A stretch of 9,287 nucleotides of DNA from Candidatus Rokuibacteriota bacterium (GTDB lineage: Bacteria; JAUVQV01). Location: positions 1-9,287 of the forward strand of contig JAUWCW010000057.1 in assembly GCA_030609125.1 (NCBI GenBank). Reading direction: 5' to 3'. How positions within the stretch are numbered: the first letter of the stretch is position 1; each line of letters opens with the position of its first letter. A model generated the notes under the pieces. That model had not been told where the DNA came from. It worked only from the letters and a program-made list of their open reading frames with translations, and made no database searches. Of this stretch, positions 5,184 through 9,287 are shown piece by piece. Position numbers and translations under genes: made by a program.

Positions 5184-6905
5184 ATGAAAAAGGGGTTTCA
5201 AAGCAAGGTAAAGGTCAGGATTGTATCGGTAGCACTTCTTCTTTCGTTTTGCGGCGGGGCTATCCTGGCCCGCCTGTATTATCTCCAGGTCGTGTTTCAC
5301 CAGAAGCTCTCGAGCAGGGCTGCCTCACAGATCTACGAAGAGGTCCGGTTTGCACCCAAGCGGGGAGACATAAGCGACCGCAACGGGCGAAAGCTGGCGG
5401 TGAACGTCGAGGTGGACTCGGTCTTCGGCGTGCCCTCCCGCGTAAAGGACCCGCCGGCCACGGCAAGGCAGCTCTCCCGCATAACCGGCAAGAGCGCCCG
5501 GTCTTTTCTCGCCGAGCTTCGCAAGAGCCGCTCATTTGTCTGGCTGCACCGGCGGGTTTCTCCCGATGTTGCAGCTTCCATCAAAGACCTCGAACTCGAA
5601 GGGATCGGCTTTCTCAAGGAGAACAGGCGCTACTACCCGCAGAGGGAAATGGCCGCCCAGCTTGTCGGCATAGCGGGCATTGACAACCAGGGGCTCGAAG
5701 GGATCGAGCTCGCCTACGAGGAGTATCTGCTGCGGGAGGCGGTGTGGCTGGTGGTGGAGAAGGATGCCCGAGGCCGGGACATTCTCCTCTCCGGTCCGCC
5801 GCGGGAAATTCTCGAGGAAGGGGCTGAGGTCAGGATCAGCATCGATGAGGCCCTTCAGCACATAGCCCAGAAAGAGCTTGCCCGCGGCGTGAGGGAAGCC
5901 GAAGCCCGGGGCGGAAGCATAGTGGTGCTCGCTCCCGGCACGGGTGAGGTTCTAGCCATGGCCAACCTGCCCTACTTCAACCCCAACGAGTTCCAGCGCT
6001 ACGGACCCCGCTATTTCCGGAACCGGGCCATCGGTGACCTGGTGGAGCCGGGATCGATCCTCAAGCCCGTTCTTCTCGCGGCGGCGCTGGAGGAAAAGGC
6101 CGTCACACCCCGCTCGCTCTTTTACTGCGAGGAGGGAGCGATGCCCTTTATGGGCAGAGTTCTCCACGACGTGCACCCCCACGGCTATCTCGACGCGGTG
6201 GGAGTTGTCGTGAACTCGAGCAACATCGGGGCGACGAAGATGGCCATCAAGCTCGGGGCGGACAAGTACTATGAGTACCTCCGCAAATTCGGTTTCGGCG
6301 AAAAGACCGGAATCGACGTGCCCGGAGAGTCTCCGGGTCTTCTGCGCCCCGTGCCGAAATGGTCGGGGCTTTCCATTTCCGCCCTTGCCATCGGGCAGGA
6401 GCTTTCGGTGACTCCCCTGCAGATGGCGGCGGCCTACGCGGCCCTCGTGAACGGCGGGACGCTCTACCGGCCCTACGTCGTGCGGGAAATCATCGATGAC
6501 GAGGGAAACGTGGTGAAGCGGAACGGCCCGGTTCCCGTGCGGCGGATAATCTCGCCCGAGACGAGCCGCCGCATCCGGTCGGTGCTCGCCCGGGTGGTAA
6601 CGGACGGTACGGGACAGGAGGCCTCCGTGGAGGGCTTCCGCGTGTCGGGCAAGACCGGGACGGCACAGAAGTACGACAGCCGGGAGAAGACGTACTCCAA
6701 CAAGCGCTACCTGGCGTCCTTCGCCGGGTGTGCCCCGTCCGACTCTCCCCGCCTGGTGGTGGTGGTGATGATCGACGAACCGGAAGGGTCGATCTGGGGC
6801 GGGAGCGTGGCGGCGCCGGTCTTCAGCCGCTTTGTCGAACGCGCCCTGCGGTACCTGAACGTGCCCGCCACGGAGGGCGGCCGGGTGCTGGTCGCGGAGT
6901 CCTAG
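5184..6905 (+). CDS. ftsI: FtsI-like class B penicillin-binding protein (septal peptidoglycan transpeptidase, PBP3 type)
   Basis: FtsI crosslinks stem peptides of septal peptidoglycan in complex with FtsW. It is anchored by one N-terminal membrane helix (about residues 12-33, VRIVSVALLLSFCGGAILA). The PBP dimerisation domain starts at R60-G-D-I-S-D-R-N-G-R. The transpeptidase domain carries all three motifs: E-P-G-S291-I-L-K294 with nucleophile Ser291, S345-S-N347, and K490-T-G-T493. The protein has 573 residues, close to E. coli FtsI (588). It ends shortly after the transpeptidase domain, with no PASTA repeats. The active-site tetrad SILK differs from the usual S-T-x-K of this class. The start is uncertain: for ATG 5184, the SD-like AGAGG (5177-5181) is only 2 nt away; TTG 5166 would add six residues but has no good SD. 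Context between ftsL and murE fits FtsI (spoVD-like alternatives belong to spore formers). murE begins 11 nt downstream. Confidence 0.94.
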   Translation: MKKGFQSKVKVRIVSVALLLSFCGGAILARLYYLQVVFHQKLSSRAASQIYEEVRFAPKRGDISDRNGRKLAVNVEVDSVFGVPSRVKDPPATARQLSRITGKSARSFLAELRKSRSFVWLHRRVSPDVAASIKDLELEGIGFLKENRRYYPQREMAAQLVGIAGIDNQGLEGIELAYEEYLLREAVWLVVEKDARGRDILLSGPPREILEEGAEVRISIDEALQHIAQKELARGVREAEARGGSIVVLAPGTGEVLAMANLPYFNPNEFQRYGPRYFRNRAIGDLVEPGSILKPVLLAAALEEKAVTPRSLFYCEEGAMPFMGRVLHDVHPHGYLDAVGVVVNSSNIGATKMAIKLGADKYYEYLRKFGFGEKTGIDVPGESPGLLRPVPKWSGLSISALAIGQELSVTPLQMAAAYAALVNGGTLYRPYVVREIIDDEGNVVKRNGPVPVRRIISPETSRRIRSVLARVVTDGTGQEASVEGFRVSGKTGTAQKYDSREKTYSNKRYLASFAGCAPSDSPRLVVVVMIDEPEGSIWGGSVAAPVFSRFVERALRYLNVPATEGGRVLVAES

Positions 6906-6916
6906 GGTAGGCGACC

Positions 6917-8404
6917 GTGCAGGTGCGCGAGCTCTTCGGGCCTTCGGAGGAAGCGGGGAAGGTGACGGTGCATGGAAACAGGAGCCGGGAGGTGACAGGA
7001 TTGGCGGTCGACACGAGAAGCCTCCGGCGAGGAGACCTCTTCGCCGCGCTTTCGGGGCCCCGCAGCGACGGCCACTCCCACCTCAGGGAGGCCGTGGCGA
7101 GGGGGGCCTCGGCCCTTCTTGTCGAAAAAGGCCGCGGGAAGCGGGAGACGGTGGGGAGCGATGTGGCAGTGGTGGAGACGGACAACGTGCGGCTGACCCT
7201 CGCGGAGGCGGCGGACAGGTTCTACGGCCACCCCTCCGGCAGGCTCGACCTCTTCGGGATCACCGGCACCAACGGCAAGACGAGTATCACGCACGTGCTC
7301 GAAAGTGTTTTCAGGGAGGCGGGTGTGAAGGCCGGTGTGGTGGGCACCATCGAATACCGCTGGGACGGGCGCCGGGAGGAGGCGCCGTGCACCACACCCG
7401 AGGCGGCGGAATTGCAGCGCATTCTCGGCCGCATGGCGGATGACGGCGTCCGGGCGGTGGCCATGGAGATCTCGTCTCACGCCCTGGCGCAGCACCGGGT
7501 CGGCGGGTGCGCCTTCCGCGTGGCGGTCTTCACGAACCTCGGAAGGGACCACCTCGACTTCCATGCCGACATGGAGGACTACTTCGCGGCGAAGGCGCGG
7601 CTTTTCAGAAACTACAGGCCTGAGACGGTCCTCGTCAACATCGACGATCCGTTCGGCCGGAGGCTTCTCGACATGACGCCGAACGCCGTCTCCTATGGTC
7701 TCGCGGATGGTGCGGACTACACCGCCAGGGACGTGACAGCCGATTCTTCCGGCATCAGGTTCACTCTGCACGCGCCGGCGGGCAGGGAACTTGTCATACG
7801 GTCGGGGCTGCTGGGGATATTCAACGTCTACAACGTTCTCGCCGCCGCCGCCGCGGCCTGTGAATACGGTCTGGCGCCGGAAGACGTGATCCGGGGAATT
7901 GAGGGGGCGGATACGGTTCCCGGCCGCTTTGAAAAAGTCTCCCGTGAAGGCGAGCCGGCGGTGATCGTCGACTACGCGCACACCCCGGAAGCCCTGGGAA
8001 ATGCCCTCAGGGCGGCCCGTCTTCTGGTGGAGGGGAACCTCCTGCTGGTTTTCGGCTGCGGCGGTGACCGCGACAGGGGAAAGCGCCGGCTCATGGGCGG
8101 GGTGGCCGCCCGCCTTGCGGACTGCACGTTTCTGACGAGCGACAACCCCCGCAGCGAGGATCCCGGGGACATCCTGGAGGAGATCGCCGATGGGTACCGG
8201 GCGCAGGGCGAGGCGGGTGAGCGCCTCCGCATCGTACCCGACCGGAGAGAGGCCATCGGCAAGGCGATCGCGGCGGCGGGCGAGGGCGACGTGGTGCTTA
8301 TCGCGGGGAAGGGACACGAGGAGACCCAGGTCCTCTCAGGGCGGACCGTGCCCTTCTCCGACAGGGAAGAGGCCCGCCGGGCCCTGAGGGAAGCGGGAAA
8401 GTGA
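6917..8404 (+). CDS. murE: MurE, UDP-MurNAc-L-Ala-D-Glu--meso-diaminopimelate ligase
   Basis: MurE adds the third stem-peptide residue to UDP-MurNAc-L-Ala-D-Glu using ATP, in the cytoplasm. The protein has 495 residues, the same length as in E. coli. The N-terminal UDP-binding domain includes V-D-T-R-S-L-R-R-G-D-L-F-A-A-L at 31-45. The ATPase P-loop TGTNGKTS is at 116-123, CTTPEA at 158-163, the E-I-S-S-H-A-L segment at 184-190, and N-L-G-R-D-H-L-D-F-H at 207-216. K227 (FAAKARLF) is in the position of the carbamylated lysine. The C-terminal domain has DYAHTPEAL (352-360), FGCGGDRDRGKR (379-390) and GKGHEE (464-469). S-D-N-P-R-S-E at 408-414 is the DNPR signature of meso-diaminopimelate enzymes (lysine enzymes differ there), so the wall is predicted to be A1-gamma, Gram-negative type. 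GTG 6917 has the SD-like GGGTAGG (6905-6911) at 5 nt; GTG 6923 is a lesser alternative. Confidence 0.96.
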   Translation: MQVRELFGPSEEAGKVTVHGNRSREVTGLAVDTRSLRRGDLFAALSGPRSDGHSHLREAVARGASALLVEKGRGKRETVGSDVAVVETDNVRLTLAEAADRFYGHPSGRLDLFGITGTNGKTSITHVLESVFREAGVKAGVVGTIEYRWDGRREEAPCTTPEAAELQRILGRMADDGVRAVAMEISSHALAQHRVGGCAFRVAVFTNLGRDHLDFHADMEDYFAAKARLFRNYRPETVLVNIDDPFGRRLLDMTPNAVSYGLADGADYTARDVTADSSGIRFTLHAPAGRELVIRSGLLGIFNVYNVLAAAAAACEYGLAPEDVIRGIEGADTVPGRFEKVSREGEPAVIVDYAHTPEALGNALRAARLLVEGNLLLVFGCGGDRDRGKRRLMGGVAARLADCTFLTSDNPRSEDPGDILEEIADGYRAQGEAGERLRIVPDRREAIGKAIAAAGEGDVVLIAGKGHEETQVLSGRTVPFSDREEARRALREAGK

Positions 8405-8410
8405 GAGGAG
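8404..8410 (+). promoter_or_regulatory. Shine-Dalgarno that sets the murF start
   Basis: AGAGGAG (8404-8410) lies 8 nt before GTG 8419. It begins at the last base of the murE stop codon. It makes GTG 8419 preferable to the overlapping GTG 8401, although the latter also has a purine-rich GAGGGAAG (8386-8393) 7 nt upstream. Confidence 0.6.
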
Positions 8411-8418
8411 TCCTGTCC

Positions 8419-9287
8419 GTGCCGGTTCTGACCACAGAGAAAGTGAGACGGTGCACCGGGGGCAGAGTGCTGCAGCCCGGGGCCGGTGAGGCCCTCGGCG
8501 TGGCCACGGACAGCCGCTCGGTGGGCGAAAAAGACCTCTTTGTCGCCCTCAGGGGAGAGCGCTTCGACGGGCATGACTTCGTCGCCGAGGCCTTCCGCAA
8601 GGGCGCCTGGGGCGCTCTCGTCGACGGCGGGGAATGGGCGCGGGAGAGCGTTTCCGGCCAGGCTGTCGGATTCGCCGACAGGGCTGTTATCGCCGTGGAC
8701 GATACGGAGAGGGGCCTGGGGGACATCGCCGCCTTTCACAGGTCGATGCTGCCCGTGCGGGTTGTAGGCATCACGGGGAGCAACGGCAAGACAACCACCA
8801 AGGAAATGGCCGCCTCCGTAGCGGGGCGGTGCTGGAGAGTGCACAAGAACAGGGGCAACTTCAACAACCTGATCGGCCTTCCCCTGACGGTCCTCGAGCT
8901 CGAAGAGGATCACCAGGTGGCGGTGCTGGAGATGGGCATGAACAGGAGGGGCGAGATACGACGATTGGCGGAGATCGCCCGTCCCGAGGTGGGAGTTGTG
9001 ACGAACGTCGGGCCCGTGCACCTGGAGCATATCGGATCCGTCCGGGGCGTGGCCGAGGCCAAGGCGGAACTGCTCGAGGAGCTCGATCGAGTCATCGCGT
9101 CGGTGGCCCACAGCCGCGTAGCGCAGGAAGTGGAAGCGGCGGAGGCCGAGGCCGAGGGCGAGGAGGTTATGCTGGCGCCGCCGTTCGAGCCAGCCACAGC
9201 CAAGCAGGGCCCTCCTGACGGGGCCACCACGCGACCGGCCGGCAAGGGTCCCGCGCCGGAGCGCAAAACAGATCGCCCCCGCGGCGG
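8419..9287 (+). CDS. murF: MurF, UDP-MurNAc-tripeptide--D-alanyl-D-alanine ligase, 5' part, with an atypical low-complexity stretch
   Basis: MurF ligates D-Ala-D-Ala to UDP-MurNAc-tripeptide, the last cytoplasmic step of the stem peptide. The reading frame is open to the window edge (289 complete codons seen). The N-terminal domain shows V-A-T-D-S-R-S-V-G-E-K-D-L-F-V-A-L (about 29-45) and F-D-G-H-D-F. The ATPase P-loop TGSNGKTT is at 119-126. K-N-R-G-N-F-N-N-L-I-G-L-P-L-T, A-V-L-E-M-G-M-N-R-R-G-E-I and T-N-V-G-P-V-H-L-E-H-I-G-S are all family motifs. K215 (E-A-K-A-E-L-L) is in the carbamylated-lysine position. From about D223 the expected continuation (dG...vlNaDDp) is missing. About 67 residues rich in Ala, Glu, Pro, Lys and Arg run instead to the window edge. 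This may be an in-frame insertion or a degenerate C-terminus; the rest is outside the window. It lies 14 nt after the murE stop. GTG 8401, overlapping the murE stop by 4 nt, is the alternative start. Confidence 0.92.
   Translation, partial: MPVLTTEKVRRCTGGRVLQPGAGEALGVATDSRSVGEKDLFVALRGERFDGHDFVAEAFRKGAWGALVDGGEWARESVSGQAVGFADRAVIAVDDTERGLGDIAAFHRSMLPVRVVGITGSNGKTTTKEMAASVAGRCWRVHKNRGNFNNLIGLPLTVLELEEDHQVAVLEMGMNRRGEIRRLAEIARPEVGVVTNVGPVHLEHIGSVRGVAEAKAELLEELDRVIASVAHSRVAQEVEAAEAEAEGEEVMLAPPFEPATAKQGPPDGATTRPAGKGPAPERKTDRPRG

Noticed and set aside
6902-8317. Long open frame (471 codons) on the minus strand opposite murE
   Set aside because: It lies antisense to a full-length, motif-complete murE. 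Such mirror frames are common in G+C-rich coding DNA, and the translation shows no recognisable domain.
7972-9111. Minus-strand open frame (379 codons) across the murE-murF junction
   Set aside because: It spans the boundary of two well-supported genes on the other strand, has no recognisable motifs and is low-complexity in composition.

Overview
This is an ordinary but well-preserved piece of a G+C-rich, Gram-negative-type bacterial chromosome. It holds two co-directional (+ strand) gene blocks separated by one 0.25 kb regulatory gap. Gene content and order (folK, a deoxynucleoside kinase, panB, panC, panD, then the start of the division and cell wall cluster) together with a meso-diaminopimelate-type MurE suggest Desulfobacterota/Deltaproteobacteria or a nearby Gram-negative lineage. 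That assignment is inferred from synteny and motifs, not from a search.

Block 1 (1-3039) is cofactor and nucleotide metabolism. It contains the 3' end of folK (folate), a P-loop deoxynucleoside kinase (dNTP salvage), and complete panB, panC and panD. panB and panC overlap by 23 nt and panC and panD overlap by 4 nt (ATGA), so the pantothenate genes look translationally coupled. PanB converts ketoisovalerate to ketopantoate and PanD makes beta-alanine from aspartate. PanC joins beta-alanine to pantoate. PanE/IlvC, which reduces ketopantoate to pantoate, is not in the window.

The gap at 3040-3293 has no convincing intrinsic terminator. It does have a clear sigma70-type promoter (TTGACA, 17 nt, TAAACT) followed by three TGGGN direct repeats exactly 10 bp apart, the classic MraZ operator.

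Block 2 (3294-9287, running off the right edge) is the dcw cluster: mraZ, rsmH (mraW), ftsL, ftsI, murE and murF. It covers the auto-repressing regulator, a 16S rRNA methyltransferase, the divisome membrane protein FtsL, the septal transpeptidase FtsI, and the third and fourth amino-acid addition steps of peptidoglycan precursor synthesis. The genes are almost gapless and are presumably co-transcribed from the mraZ promoter.

I found no mobile element, CRISPR array, RNA gene or novel defence-like system. The points worth a second look are sequence variants inside known families: a long low-complexity stretch where MurF should continue its central ATPase domain, a PanB with substitutions at several usually conserved positions, an SILK active-site tetrad in FtsI, a lysine-rich tail on PanC, a probable TTG start for mraZ, and a hairpin between ftsL and ftsI.
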